Shown here in pieces: positions 26,969 to 35,556 of a DNA stretch of 64,000 bases. Source of the stretch: Seonamhaeicola algicola (GTDB lineage Bacteria > Bacteroidota > Bacteroidia > Flavobacteriales > Flavobacteriaceae); the NCBI RefSeq assembly GCF_007997385.1, contig NZ_VOSC01000019.1, positions 503-64,502 on the forward strand, written 5' to 3'. The notes under the pieces are model-generated. The model saw only the letters and a list, made by a program, of their open reading frames with translations. It searched no databases and was not told where the DNA came from. Position 1 is the stretch's first letter; each line of letters begins with the position of its first letter. The translations under genes were made by a program, and so were the position numbers.

Positions 26969-27874
26969 ATGCTTACAATTAAAAAATATGCAGCAATAGA
27001 TATAGGTTCTAACGCTGTAAGACTACTAATTTCAAACATAATAGAAGAAACCGGAAAACCAGTTAAGTTTAAAAAAAACTCATTGGTAAGGGTACCTATT
27101 CGTTTAGGTGCCGATGTGTTTATAAATAAAAAAATTTCCGATGAAAATAAAGAGCGCATGGTTGATACTATGTTAGCTTTTAAATTACTTATGAAATCTC
27201 ATAAGGTTGAAAAGTATAAAGCTTGTGCAACATCTGCTATGAGAGAGTCTAAAAACGGAAAAGCCGTTGTTGAACTTATTAGAAAAAATGCAGGCATAAA
27301 TATAGATTTAATTAACGGTGAAGTTGAAGCAGAAATTATTGCAGCAACCGATTTAAATAAATTTATAGACCCCAATAAAACATATTTATACGTTGATGTT
27401 GGTGGTGGTAGTACAGAGTTTAGTGTTATTTGTAATGGCGAAAAAAGGGCATCAAAATCATTTAAAATAGGTACTGTACGTATTTTAAATGATATGGTTA
27501 AAGACAATGCTTGGGAGAAACTTGAAAAGTGGATTGCCAAACATACAGCCGGCTATGATAAAGTGTATGTATTAGGTTCTGGTGGTAATATTAATAAAAT
27601 ATTTAAAGTATCAGGTAAAGCACTTGGTAAGCCGTTAACGTATTTTTATTTAACTAATTACTATAAATTATTACAAAGTTATACTTATGAAGAGCGTATA
27701 ACTGAACTTGAACTTAACCAAGATAGGGCCGATGTTATTATACCTGCAATGAAAATTTATTTATCAGCTATGAAATGGAGTAAATCTAAACACATTTATG
27801 TACCAAAAATTGGTTTAGCCGATGGTATTATAAAAAGTATATACTATGATACCGTTTCAAGTAATACACAGTAA
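26969..27874 (+). CDS. ppx: Ppx/GppA-family exopolyphosphatase
   Basis: A 301-residue ASKHA-fold protein with the two phosphate-binding loops AAIDIGSNAVRLLI (residues about 7-20) and YLYVDVGGGSTEFSV (about 133-147). It matches the short, two-domain exopolyphosphatase form and lacks the C-terminal HD domain of E. coli Ppx. The expected role is release of phosphate from polyphosphate ends, or pppGpp hydrolysis in the GppA branch; the sequence does not settle which. Its tight linkage to ppk1 (1 nt gap) favours polyphosphate. Confidence 0.93.
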   Translation: MLTIKKYAAIDIGSNAVRLLISNIIEETGKPVKFKKNSLVRVPIRLGADVFINKKISDENKERMVDTMLAFKLLMKSHKVEKYKACATSAMRESKNGKAVVELIRKNAGINIDLINGEVEAEIIAATDLNKFIDPNKTYLYVDVGGGSTEFSVICNGEKRASKSFKIGTVRILNDMVKDNAWEKLEKWIAKHTAGYDKVYVLGSGGNINKIFKVSGKALGKPLTYFYLTNYYKLLQSYTYEERITELELNQDRADVIIPAMKIYLSAMKWSKSKHIYVPKIGLADGIIKSIYYDTVSSNTQ

Positions 27875-27969
27875 AATTATGCACTTTAGCCTGTAAAGTA
27901 TTGCTTTTTAATAATAAAATATATATTCGTGGTAATATAATTACATATATATACCCAAATTTATTACTT

Positions 27970-28560
27970 ATGAAAAAAACAGTGCTTTTTACCTTACTTC
28001 TTGTTTTTTCAGTATATGGTTTTGCTCAAGAAAAAACAATAGATACAACTTCAATAAATACTCCAAAAAAACAAGATAACTACGTTTTTAAAGGTGTTAA
28101 ATATGGTATTAGAGGTGGTTATAATATTTCAAATTTAGATTTTGAAGATACACCACCAATGATAAACAAACACCGTAATAGTATTTACTTTGGCTTTTTT
28201 GCTCAAATTGGTTTTTCAAAAACTATAGCTATAGCGCCTGAATTACAATTTTCTGCTGAAGGTGCAAAAGATGAAAAAATTCATTTAGATTATATACAAG
28301 CACCTATACTTTTAAAAGTAAGACTAAGTGAAAAAATTCATGTTGGCGCTGGTCCGCAAGTTGGTTTAAAAGTACATAAAGTAGATGATGCTGTAAATAA
28401 CTTTGCGTATTCTGCTGTTGGTGCAATTGAATATAAAATTAATTATGCATTATTTGCCGATGTAAGATACACATACGGTATTAGAAATGTTTTTGAGGAT
28501 GCTTCAGGGTTATCGGCAAAAAACACCAATATACAAATAGGTGTTGGTTATAAATTTTAA
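27970..28560 (+). CDS. Outer-membrane beta-barrel protein (porin family)
   Basis: The start is set at ATG 27970, the beginning of a signal peptide (MKKTVLFTLLLVFSVYGFAQ). An upstream in-frame reading from 27901 has no such feature. The mature protein of about 175 residues has alternating beta-strand segments (YGIRGGYNISNLDF, GFFAQIGFSKTIAIAPELQF, HVGAGPQVGLKV) and ends in a terminal aromatic residue (IGVGYKF), as outer-membrane barrels do. It fits the small OMP_b-brl_2 type of Bacteroidota. The substrate, if any, is unknown. It overlaps miaE by 4 bp tail to tail. Confidence 0.88.
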   Translation: MKKTVLFTLLLVFSVYGFAQEKTIDTTSINTPKKQDNYVFKGVKYGIRGGYNISNLDFEDTPPMINKHRNSIYFGFFAQIGFSKTIAIAPELQFSAEGAKDEKIHLDYIQAPILLKVRLSEKIHVGAGPQVGLKVHKVDDAVNNFAYSAVGAIEYKINYALFADVRYTYGIRNVFEDASGLSAKNTNIQIGVGYKF

Positions 28561-29138
28561 CCGTGTACTGTTTCGTTTTTTCCTAAATCAGACATAATTT
28601 CTGCTTCATATTCCAAAAGTTGTTGCCACTTTGTGTCAACCTCTTTTTTATCACCATATTTTCTGGCAAAGCCTAAAAACATAGTGTAATGGTTAGCTTC
28701 ACTTACCATTAAATTTCTATAAAAAGTAGCTAATTCTTTGTCTTCTAATTCTTCAGATAATAACCTAAAACGTTCACAGCTTCTTGCTTCAATTAAAGCC
28801 GCATATAATAACCTATGCACTAATTGCATTGTACGACTTCCTCCTTTAGGAAAAAACTTCATTAATTTAATTACATATTCATCTTTTCGGTCTCTTCCTA
28901 AAGTCCAACCACGTTCTAAAATTTTATCATGTACCATTTTAAAATGGCTAATTTCTTCTTTAACTAAAGCTACCATTTCTTGAACAAGCTCTGTATATTC
29001 AGGAAAACTTACAATTAATGAAATAGCTGTACTTGTAGCTTTTTGTTCGCAAAAGGCATGGTCTGTAAGTATTTCTTCAATATTTTTTTCAACAATATTT
29101 ACCCATCTTGGGTCTGTTGGCAATTTAAGTCCTAGCAT
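28557..29138 (-). CDS. miaE: tRNA-(ms2io6A)-hydroxylase MiaE-like
   Basis: A 193-residue non-haem diiron protein that hydroxylates the isopentenyl side chain of ms2i6A at position 37 of tRNAs reading U-starting codons. The ferritin-like iron ligands are visible: Glu in LTDHAFCEQKAT, EEISHFKMVH, EARSCERFRLL and SEANHYTMFLGFARKY. The length fits the family. It overlaps the upstream lipoprotein gene by 14 bp, which overlaps dnaX, so all three are probably translated from one transcript. The 3' end overlaps the barrel-protein gene by 4 bp on the other strand. Confidence 0.93.
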   Translation of the reverse strand: MLGLKLPTDPRWVNIVEKNIEEILTDHAFCEQKATSTAISLIVSFPEYTELVQEMVALVKEEISHFKMVHDKILERGWTLGRDRKDEYVIKLMKFFPKGGSRTMQLVHRLLYAALIEARSCERFRLLSEELEDKELATFYRNLMVSEANHYTMFLGFARKYGDKKEVDTKWQQLLEYEAEIMSDLGKNETVHG

Positions 29139-29709
29139 AAGTGTTTATATTTTCGGTAGTAAAATGGCCATTTTCATCAATAATTATATAAAATGAAATA
29201 CAGTTTGTGCTTTTTGGTTTGTATAATGAAGCTGTTAAAACAAGTTTGTTGTGTTTTAATGTGGCTTCGTAGTTTATGGCTATGGCATTGCCTACAAAAT
29301 TATTAGCATTTATTAAGTTTGGTAAATTTGTAGCTATAAAATTTGCATCAATTTTTTCATTAAAAATAATGGAGTTGTTTTTAGTTACCAAAACATCTGT
29401 TTCAATACACCTAAAGTGTGTTTTATTACTAACTGCATTATTGGTAATAACATTTGTTATAGTTTTTTTCATATTAGTATAGGTTTTTATACTAACGTTA
29501 TACCCATTGCTTAAAATAGAATCTTGCACAACTTGGTTGTAGTTTTTAGGTACAAAATTTACAATTTCAATAGGGTCAGAAGTTTTATTAAAATTAGATA
29601 TAGCAGCTTTTAACAAATCGGTTTTATGTTTATGGCCATCACAACTTAATAGTGCTATAAACAAACTAGCAAATAAAAGGAATGCTATGTTAACAGTTTT
29701 TTTAAACAT
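29125..29709 (-). CDS. Small lipoprotein between dnaX and miaE, unknown function
   Basis: A 194-residue protein whose N-terminus is a lipoprotein signal: a hydrophobic segment, then LLSC with the acylated Cys at position 23. The rest is rich in Asn and beta-strand-like, with no motif I recognise. Its start overlaps the dnaX end by 8 bp and its end overlaps the miaE start by 14 bp, so it belongs to the dnaX transcript. This may be chance of gene order rather than shared function. Confidence 0.82.
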   Translation of the reverse strand: MFKKTVNIAFLLFASLFIALLSCDGHKHKTDLLKAAISNFNKTSDPIEIVNFVPKNYNQVVQDSILSNGYNVSIKTYTNMKKTITNVITNNAVSNKTHFRCIETDVLVTKNNSIIFNEKIDANFIATNLPNLINANNFVGNAIAINYEATLKHNKLVLTASLYKPKSTNCISFYIIIDENGHFTTENINTYART

Positions 29710-31420
29710 CTAAATTAAAGGTTTTTCTTAATAACTCAATATTAGGGTTTTTTTCTTTAAGTTTTTCAAATTTTTCAGCAGTGGTGTATGCGTATTGCTT
29801 TTCTTTAACTTCATTAACAGATATAGATAATTCAATATCGTAATTACTTAAAGACTGCCTAATGAACGCTAATAAATCATATTGGTTACGCTCAATTTCA
29901 ACTTTATTTGTTGCATTTGGGTATTCTAAAAAAGCCGTTGTGCCCTTAACTTTAGGAGTGTCTATAGATAAAATAGATGCTAAATTTCGTTTGCCCTGAT
30001 CTAGTAATTTTTCAATGTAAGCTTTCCAAACTTTTATGAACGCCTCTTCTGTAAATGGTTCTTTTGGTAAATCTTCTTCATCAACAACAACATTCATTTG
30101 TTTAATTTGATGAGCTTTTTTTGCTTTTAAACTACTTAAAGAAAGGCCAGATGTACGTTTGCCAGATTGCTTTAAAACAATTTTTTGGGGTTGTTCTTTT
30201 TGAAATGTATTACTTGTTGTACTGGTCTTTGAATCTTTTTTTTGAGATTCGGTTTCAGGTGTTGTTGTTGGTTTAGCATCAGGTACCGAAACCTTAATTG
30301 GTGTAATACCTTTGTTTTTAAAGTATGAAGCCGGAATTATGTAATGTTTGCTATTTTTTTTTTCTCCATCAAAAGTGATAGAGGCAAGTTGCATAAGGCA
30401 AAGTTCAACCAGCAAACGCTGATTTTTACTGGTTTTATACTTGAGGTCGCATTCATTAGCTAATTGAATACCTTGAATTAAAAATTCTCGGGTGGCTTTT
30501 CTAGATTGTAGCAAATACTTTTGTTTAGTTTGCTCACCAACTTCAAGCAAGGCAATGGTATTTTCGGTTTTACTAACCAATAAATCTCTAAAATGAGATG
30601 CTAATCCAGCAATGTAATGATGTCCGTCAAATCCTTTTGACAGCGTTTCATTAAATTGAAGTAAAAGCTCGGGTATTTTATTTTCTAATATAAGGTCTGT
30701 ACTTTCAAAATACGTTTCGTAATCTAAAACATTTAAGTTTTCAGTAACGGCTTGTCTGGTTAAATTTTTACCAGAAAAACTAACTACTCTATCAAAAATT
30801 GAGAGCGCATCACGCATGGCACCATCTGCTTTTTGTGCTATTATATGTAATGCATCATCTTCGGCAGTAATGCCTTGTTCTTCGGCAATGTATTTTAAAT
30901 ATTCCTTAGCATCAGTAACTGTTATGCGCTTAAAATCAAATATTTGACAGCGTGATAGAATGGTTGGTATTATTTTGTGCTTTTCGGTAGTTGCTAAAAT
31001 AAAAATACAATGTTTTGGTGGTTCTTCTAATGTTTTTAAAAACGCATTAAAAGCTGCCTGCGAAAGCATATGAACCTCGTCAATGATATATACTTTGTAT
31101 TTTCCTACTTGCGGCGGAATTCTAACCTGGTCAGTTAAGTTTCTAATATCATCAACCGAGTTATTTGATGCGGCATCTAACTCAAAAATATTAAACGCAA
31201 AGTCTTCATCAGTATCAACGCCATCACTATTAATCATTTTTGCTAAAATACGTGCACATGTTGTTTTACCAACACCACGTGGCCCTGTAAAAAGAAGGGC
31301 TTGGGCTAAATGGTTGTTATTTATAGCATTTAATAATGTATTTGTAATAGCCTTTTGCCCAACAACGTCTTTAAACGTTTGGGGTCTGTATTTTCTGGCC
31401 GATACTACAAAATGTTCCAT
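29702..31420 (-). CDS. dnaX: DNA polymerase III subunit gamma/tau
   Basis: A 572-residue clamp-loader ATPase. Walker A is GPRGVGKT at residues 46-53, Walker B IIDEVHML, and the SRC sensor motif is in ILSRCQIFDF. The region after Walker A that in E. coli holds the four-Cys zinc module reads SDGVDTDEDFAFNIFELDAA, with no Cys, as I recall for Bacteroidota. The middle (about residues 370-440) is low-complexity Ser/Thr/Lys linker, followed by a tau-like C-terminal domain. A TAnnTTTG-type box on the minus strand is at 31439-31446, 19 bp before the start. Confidence 0.96.
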   Translation of the reverse strand: MEHFVVSARKYRPQTFKDVVGQKAITNTLLNAINNNHLAQALLFTGPRGVGKTTCARILAKMINSDGVDTDEDFAFNIFELDAASNNSVDDIRNLTDQVRIPPQVGKYKVYIIDEVHMLSQAAFNAFLKTLEEPPKHCIFILATTEKHKIIPTILSRCQIFDFKRITVTDAKEYLKYIAEEQGITAEDDALHIIAQKADGAMRDALSIFDRVVSFSGKNLTRQAVTENLNVLDYETYFESTDLILENKIPELLLQFNETLSKGFDGHHYIAGLASHFRDLLVSKTENTIALLEVGEQTKQKYLLQSRKATREFLIQGIQLANECDLKYKTSKNQRLLVELCLMQLASITFDGEKKNSKHYIIPASYFKNKGITPIKVSVPDAKPTTTPETESQKKDSKTSTTSNTFQKEQPQKIVLKQSGKRTSGLSLSSLKAKKAHQIKQMNVVVDEEDLPKEPFTEEAFIKVWKAYIEKLLDQGKRNLASILSIDTPKVKGTTAFLEYPNATNKVEIERNQYDLLAFIRQSLSNYDIELSISVNEVKEKQYAYTTAEKFEKLKEKNPNIELLRKTFNLDV

Positions 31421-31438
31421 TGAAAACTATTAGAATAA

Positions 31439-31446
31439 CAAATTTA
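31439..31446 (-). promoter_or_regulatory. Candidate -7 box for dnaX
   Basis: CAAATTTA on the plus strand reads TAAATTTG on the minus strand, an exact TAnnTTTG match, 19 bp before the dnaX start. Confidence 0.45.
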
Positions 31447-31510
31447 AAAATTCAGTAATTAATTATAAAGTTTGAGGATAATATTTAAAACGAGTTATTA
31501 ACAATTTGTT

Positions 31511-31518
31511 TACTTTTG
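31511..31518 (+). promoter_or_regulatory. -7 box of the rnpB promoter
   Basis: TACTTTTG matches TAnnTTTG and ends 5 nt before the first base of the RNase P RNA P1 stem (31524), exactly where a -7 element should be for a start there. No consensus TTG is found at -33. Confidence 0.65.
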
Positions 31519-31523
31519 CGCCA

Positions 31524-31868
31524 AAGTAGGCCGCCTTATCGCTTTTTAATAATGAACGTGTTTTGATATTGAAGAGAGGAAAGTCCGAACACCGTAGTGC
31601 AATATAGTGGTTAATGGCCACCAGTTGTAAAACTAGGAAAAGTGCAACAGAAAGTATGTACAGGTAATGCTGTAGTGAAATCAGGTAAACTCTATATGGT
31701 GCAATGCCATGTATACCAACGTTTAAGGGTTGCACGCCCAATGTTGGAGGGTAGGCAGCTAAAGTACACTGGTAACAGTGTATTAAGATAAATGATAAGG
31801 GTGTTTTTTGTTGTGAATGGTTTCATTCTCAACTTTAAGCATACAGAATTCGGCTTATAGGCTTACTT
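31524..31868 (+). ncRNA. rnpB: RNase P RNA (class A)
   Basis: The catalytic RNA that removes 5' leaders from tRNA precursors. The ends pair as P1: AAGTAGGCC (31524-31532) with GGCTTACTT (31860-31868), one G-U pair. The universally conserved core is present: GAGGAAAGTCCG from about 31573, ACAGAAA at about 31648, GGGTAGGCAGC at about 31749, and AGAATTCGGCTTATAGGC near the 3' end. Length is about 345 nt. It is transcribed away from dnaX. A reading frame of 92 codons on the opposite strand is only its shadow. Confidence 0.95.
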
Positions 31869-31879
31869 TAAAATAAACA

Positions 31880-31905
31880 AACCCTTCTTTTTTATAAGAA
31901 GGGTT
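31880..31905. terminator. Bidirectional terminator between rnpB and rsmD
   Basis: A perfect 10-bp stem, AACCCTTCTT (31880-31889) with AAGAAGGGTT (31896-31905), has a 6-nt loop. T-runs follow on the plus strand and A/T-rich sequence on the other side, so it can serve both converging transcripts. Confidence 0.85.
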
Positions 31906-31912
31906 TTGCTTT

Positions 31913-32461
31913 TTATTTATTTTCTATAATTTCAAAAAAACTAAACACATTACCACCGTAGCTTTTGGAGTAGCTGTAGTGTTTCAATGCTGATAAATTA
32001 GTGTGTTTTGAGTGCTCTACAATTAAAATACCACCTTCTTCTAGTAAATTATTTTGAAAAACTAATTGCGGAATATTAGCAAAAAGCTCTGTAGAAAAAT
32101 CATAAGGCGGATCTGCAAAAATAACATCATATTTTAGGGTGTTATTTTCTAAAAATTTAAACACATCACTTTTTATAGTTTCAATAGGCATTTCAAAAGC
32201 TGTGGCTGTTTCATTTATAAATTTAATACAGTTATAGTTTTGGTCAACACTAGTGATGTTTTCGGTACCTCGTGATGCAAATTCATAGCTTATATTGCCT
32301 GTGCCTGCAAATAAATCTAACACATTAATATCATCAAAATAGTATAAATTATTTAATATGTTGAATAATGATTCTTTAGCCATATCGGTAGTTGGGCGTA
32401 CAGGTAAATTTTTTGGCGCAACTATTTTTCGTCTTTTGTATGTTCCTGATATTATTCGCAT
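31913..32461 (-). CDS. rsmD: 16S rRNA (guanine966-N2)-methyltransferase RsmD
   Basis: A 182-residue SAM-dependent methyltransferase with the family start MRIISGTYKRRKIV, the SAM-binding motif LDLFAGTGNISYEFASRG and the catalytic DPPY motif in VIFADPPYDF. It methylates G966 (E. coli numbering) of 16S rRNA during small-subunit assembly. Its start touches the end of the DUF3822 gene (shared base 32461), a pairing common in Bacteroidota. Confidence 0.95.
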   Translation of the reverse strand: MRIISGTYKRRKIVAPKNLPVRPTTDMAKESLFNILNNLYYFDDINVLDLFAGTGNISYEFASRGTENITSVDQNYNCIKFINETATAFEMPIETIKSDVFKFLENNTLKYDVIFADPPYDFSTELFANIPQLVFQNNLLEEGGILIVEHSKHTNLSALKHYSYSKSYGGNVFSFFEIIENK

Positions 32462-33282
32462 TAAAAACTTTTAATTAAAGTAAAAAATGAATGTTTATGC
32501 TTTGGTTTTTCAATAAAATTATAGTTACCAATACTATTACCAAACGACACATTTCTAACATATTTGTATGTTATTTTGTAAAACTCATCGGTATCATCAA
32601 TATCACCAACAAAAACTAAATTAAAAACTTCTGGATTTAATTGTAATTGTTCTGCAGTAAACAAAATATAGTAAATAAAATCTTGTTTTGTAACGTATTC
32701 AAACGTATTATAAAATACGAGTTTGTTGTTGTTTACAACAACAAGCTCAAAGTTACTTGTGTTAACATTTATATATACTTTAGGTTGGTTTGTGTGTTTT
32801 TCGGCTTCTAAAATATTTTCAATTAATATTGTTGAAATGTGTTTAAAAGTAAATGCACCAAACTTATCATAAATATAATTGTTAATGTTTACGTACGGTA
32901 CATAAACGCTTACGGCATTACTATTGGTGGTTTCATCAAAAGAAATAAAATCTGTTTGAAATATTTTAGCGTTAAACTTTAAATAGTCAGCTAAAGCATC
33001 TTCATTAAATAGGTGTTTTGGTACAAGTGTAGATAATTCGTTTTCATGAATTAGCGTTACACTACTAAAACTATCTTGTAAGCTTTTTTCTGTTTTAAAA
33101 ATATTTTCTACTTTTTCTAAAAGCTTAATTGGGTTTAGTTTTTTACTAAAATCTATTTTTTTAAGCGCCGTAATGGTGTTTGTGCTTTGGTTTAAAACAC
33201 AAAAAGAAAGTCCATTCAAACTAATTTGAATGGACAGTTGTTTGTTAGTTAGTTTATGTGTTGTATTACTCGTTAGAGCCAT
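32461..33282 (-). CDS. DUF3822 family protein
   Basis: A 273-residue protein matching the DUF3822 family of Bacteroidota, recognised from the opening (THKLTNKQLSIQISLNGLSFCV) and its place directly before rsmD. The fold of this family is thought to be actin-like (ASKHA); the sequence here shows alternating beta-strands but no catalytic motif that I can name. Its start overlaps the preceding gene by 17 bp, so the three genes 33266-34003, this one and rsmD are translationally coupled. Function unknown. Confidence 0.85.
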   Translation of the reverse strand: MALTSNTTHKLTNKQLSIQISLNGLSFCVLNQSTNTITALKKIDFSKKLNPIKLLEKVENIFKTEKSLQDSFSSVTLIHENELSTLVPKHLFNEDALADYLKFNAKIFQTDFISFDETTNSNAVSVYVPYVNINNYIYDKFGAFTFKHISTILIENILEAEKHTNQPKVYINVNTSNFELVVVNNNKLVFYNTFEYVTKQDFIYYILFTAEQLQLNPEVFNLVFVGDIDDTDEFYKITYKYVRNVSFGNSIGNYNFIEKPKHKHSFFTLIKSF

Positions 33283-34003
33283 AAGTTTTAGGCCAGTTTC
33301 CTATAGTTTTTACTTCTTCCATTGATCCAACTTTTAGTGCATCGCCATTAACACCATCAACTGATATTACTTGATTTTCTTGTACTAAAAGGTCTTTATT
33401 TTGATCAAATAAAATAACATCTTTTTTAACTGAAGCTTCAAAAACAGGAATGTTTAAATCGTTTTGTTCAACAAAACCTGCATCCATTTTAAATTTAGCT
33501 CCAGGTTCTCCAACAGGAACATTCATCATTGTTTTGTATCTATCAGAGTTTTTAAATAATGAATCTTTAACAGATGCGTATCCTAAGGTATCAATAATTA
33601 CAATGTCTTTAAACATATCAACACCGTAGCGTTTAGTTTGTTCAACATCTAAAACACTAGAATCTCTACGTTGTGTAATAGTAAATTTAGCAGTATCTAA
33701 AAACTTAACTAATCCGTCAAAATCTTTTGAGAATTTGCCAGTTACAGTTTTGTGTGCTAATTGAGAATCTCTAATATCAATTAAGCTTTTAATTACTTTG
33801 GCGTAGCGCTTCTGCTTTGTTTTATTAAATTGAATTGGCTCGTATATAGACATGTAAGTTTGGTAGCCCAAAAATCCTATTAACACCCAAAGGATGATGG
33901 TTAAAAAAGGTTTAGCTTTTGTTGGTACAAATTTGTCTATTAATTTTACTAATACTATGGTTAAAAGTATAACACCAACTGCAATAAGAATAAATTTTAG
34001 CAT
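33266..34003 (-). CDS. Membrane-anchored protein, unknown function
   Basis: A 245-residue protein with two N-terminal transmembrane segments (residues about 3-22 and 34-52) and a long soluble domain of about 190 residues. A helix around 60-85 (QKRYAKVIKSLIDIRDSQ) begins it and a beta-rich region follows (FKDIVIIDTLGYASVKD). The soluble domain is probably periplasmic. I do not recognise the family beyond seeing it as typical of Bacteroidota. It is first in the unit that ends with rsmD, and a TAGATTTG-type box lies at 34041-34048. Confidence 0.78.
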   Translation of the reverse strand: MLKFILIAVGVILLTIVLVKLIDKFVPTKAKPFLTIILWVLIGFLGYQTYMSIYEPIQFNKTKQKRYAKVIKSLIDIRDSQLAHKTVTGKFSKDFDGLVKFLDTAKFTITQRRDSSVLDVEQTKRYGVDMFKDIVIIDTLGYASVKDSLFKNSDRYKTMMNVPVGEPGAKFKMDAGFVEQNDLNIPVFEASVKKDVILFDQNKDLLVQENQVISVDGVNGDALKVGSMEEVKTIGNWPKTYGSNE

Positions 34004-34040
34004 TGTTATTTTTAATTATTAAGTTATCAAAGGTCTTTCG

Positions 34041-34048
34041 CAAATCTA
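34041..34048 (-). promoter_or_regulatory. Candidate -7 box for the membrane protein - DUF3822 - rsmD unit
   Basis: CAAATCTA on the plus strand reads TAGATTTG on the minus strand, 38 bp before the start at 34003. Confidence 0.45.
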
Positions 34049-34094
34049 CAATTTTTTTTTATTCGTTAAAACCTACAAACAAAAAAATCATTTC

Positions 34095-34102
34095 TATATT
34101 TG
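34095..34102 (+). promoter_or_regulatory. Candidate -7 box for the RecD-like helicase gene
   Basis: TATATTTG, exact TAnnTTTG, ends 27 bp before the ATG at 34130. It overlaps the in-frame TTG at 34100, which argues against that TTG as the start. Confidence 0.55.
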
Positions 34103-34129
34103 AATAATTTATTTCTCGGTAAACAATTC

Positions 34130-35551
34130 ATGACGTCTTCAGAATTTTATTCACTCATAAAACAACATTTTCCTTTTCAGCCTACGCTAAAGCAAGATGT
34201 TGTATTACAGCAACTTTCAAGTTTTATATTTAGTAAAACGCCCAATAGTTTGTATGTTTTAAAAGGCTATGCAGGTACAGGTAAAACTACTATTGTTGGT
34301 GCAATAGTTTCTAACCTTTGGAAAGCAAAAAAGAGTGCAATTTTAATGGCGCCTACCGGAAGAGCCGCAAAAGTGATAGCAAATTACTCAAAAAAAGAAG
34401 CGTTTACCATTCATAAAAAAATATATTTTCCAAGAAAAGAAAAGGGTGGTGGTGTTAAGTTTGTGTTACAACCAAATAAACACAAAAACACTATTTTTAT
34501 TGTTGATGAAGCTTCTATGATACCAGATACACCCGGTGAATCTAAATTGTTTGAAAATGGTTCATTACTTGATGATTTAATGCAATATGTATACTCTGGT
34601 CATCAATGTAAATTACTATTAATTGGAGATACGGCACAATTGCCACCGGTTAAACTAGATTTAAGTCCTGCTTTAAATGAAGATACTATTAGCTTAAATT
34701 ACAATAAAGACGTTAGTAAAATGGAACTTGATGAAGTTGTAAGGCAAGAATATGACTCCGGAATACTATCTAATGCTACCATTTTAAGAGAAGCACTTGC
34801 TAATGAGATTTATAATTATTTTAAGTTTAATTTAAACGGTTTTAAAGATATTGTAAGACTTATTGATGGCCATGAAATTATGGATGCTATAAACGAATCA
34901 TACAGTAATTTAGGCAATGAAGAAACTGCCATTATTGTTAGAAGTAATAAGCGTGCTAATTTATACAACCAACAAATACGAAGCAGAATTTTGTTTAATG
35001 AACATGAACTCACTGCTGGAGACTACCTTATGGTAGTAAAAAACAATTATTTTTGGATAAAACCAACTACTGAAGCCGGATTTATTGCTAATGGCGATAT
35101 TATTGAAGTTCTTGAAATTTTTAGAATTGAAGAACTTTATGGTTTTAGGTTTGCCACCGTAAAAATTCGTATGGTAGATTACCCTAAAATGCAACCCATT
35201 GAAACGGTATTGCTTTTAGATACTATTACTGCAGAAACACCTTCATTATCTTATGATGATTCTAACAGGTTATATCAAGAAGTAGCTAAAGATTATGAAA
35301 ATGAAAGTAATTATAAAAAGTTTTTAAAAATAAAAGCCAACAAACATTTTAATGCGCTGCAGGTTAAATTTTCATATGCCATTACATGTCATAAATCTCA
35401 AGGAGGACAATGGAATACCGTATTTGTAGAACAGCCCTATTTGCCTGATGGAATAAACAAAGATTATTTACGTTGGTTATACACCGCAGTAACCAGAGCC
35501 AAAGAAAAATTGTATCTTATTGGTTTTAAAGATGATTTTTTTGAAGAATAG
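34130..35551 (+). CDS. RecD-like ATP-dependent DNA helicase (AAA ATPase, UvrD-type C-terminus)
   Basis: The start is ATG 34130 (MTSSEFYSLIKQHFPFQP), giving 473 residues. Walker A is GYAGTGKTT (near residue 50) and Walker B is FIVDEASMI. The superfamily 1 C-terminal motifs are AITCHKSQGGQWNTVFVEQ and YTAVTRAKEKLYLIG. This domain order fits RecD/RecD2-type helicases, which unwind DNA 5' to 3'. It is shorter than RecD2 and lacks its N-terminal helix-hairpin-helix part. There are no recB/recC-like genes nearby, so it probably acts alone. DUF4126 starts 5 bp downstream. Confidence 0.9.
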   Translation: MTSSEFYSLIKQHFPFQPTLKQDVVLQQLSSFIFSKTPNSLYVLKGYAGTGKTTIVGAIVSNLWKAKKSAILMAPTGRAAKVIANYSKKEAFTIHKKIYFPRKEKGGGVKFVLQPNKHKNTIFIVDEASMIPDTPGESKLFENGSLLDDLMQYVYSGHQCKLLLIGDTAQLPPVKLDLSPALNEDTISLNYNKDVSKMELDEVVRQEYDSGILSNATILREALANEIYNYFKFNLNGFKDIVRLIDGHEIMDAINESYSNLGNEETAIIVRSNKRANLYNQQIRSRILFNEHELTAGDYLMVVKNNYFWIKPTTEAGFIANGDIIEVLEIFRIEELYGFRFATVKIRMVDYPKMQPIETVLLLDTITAETPSLSYDDSNRLYQEVAKDYENESNYKKFLKIKANKHFNALQVKFSYAITCHKSQGGQWNTVFVEQPYLPDGINKDYLRWLYTAVTRAKEKLYLIGFKDDFFEE

Positions 35552-35556
35552 CACAC

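Noticed and set aside
31463-31741. Open frame of 92 codons on the minus strand
   Set aside because: It overlies the RNase P RNA gene and has no protein-like features.
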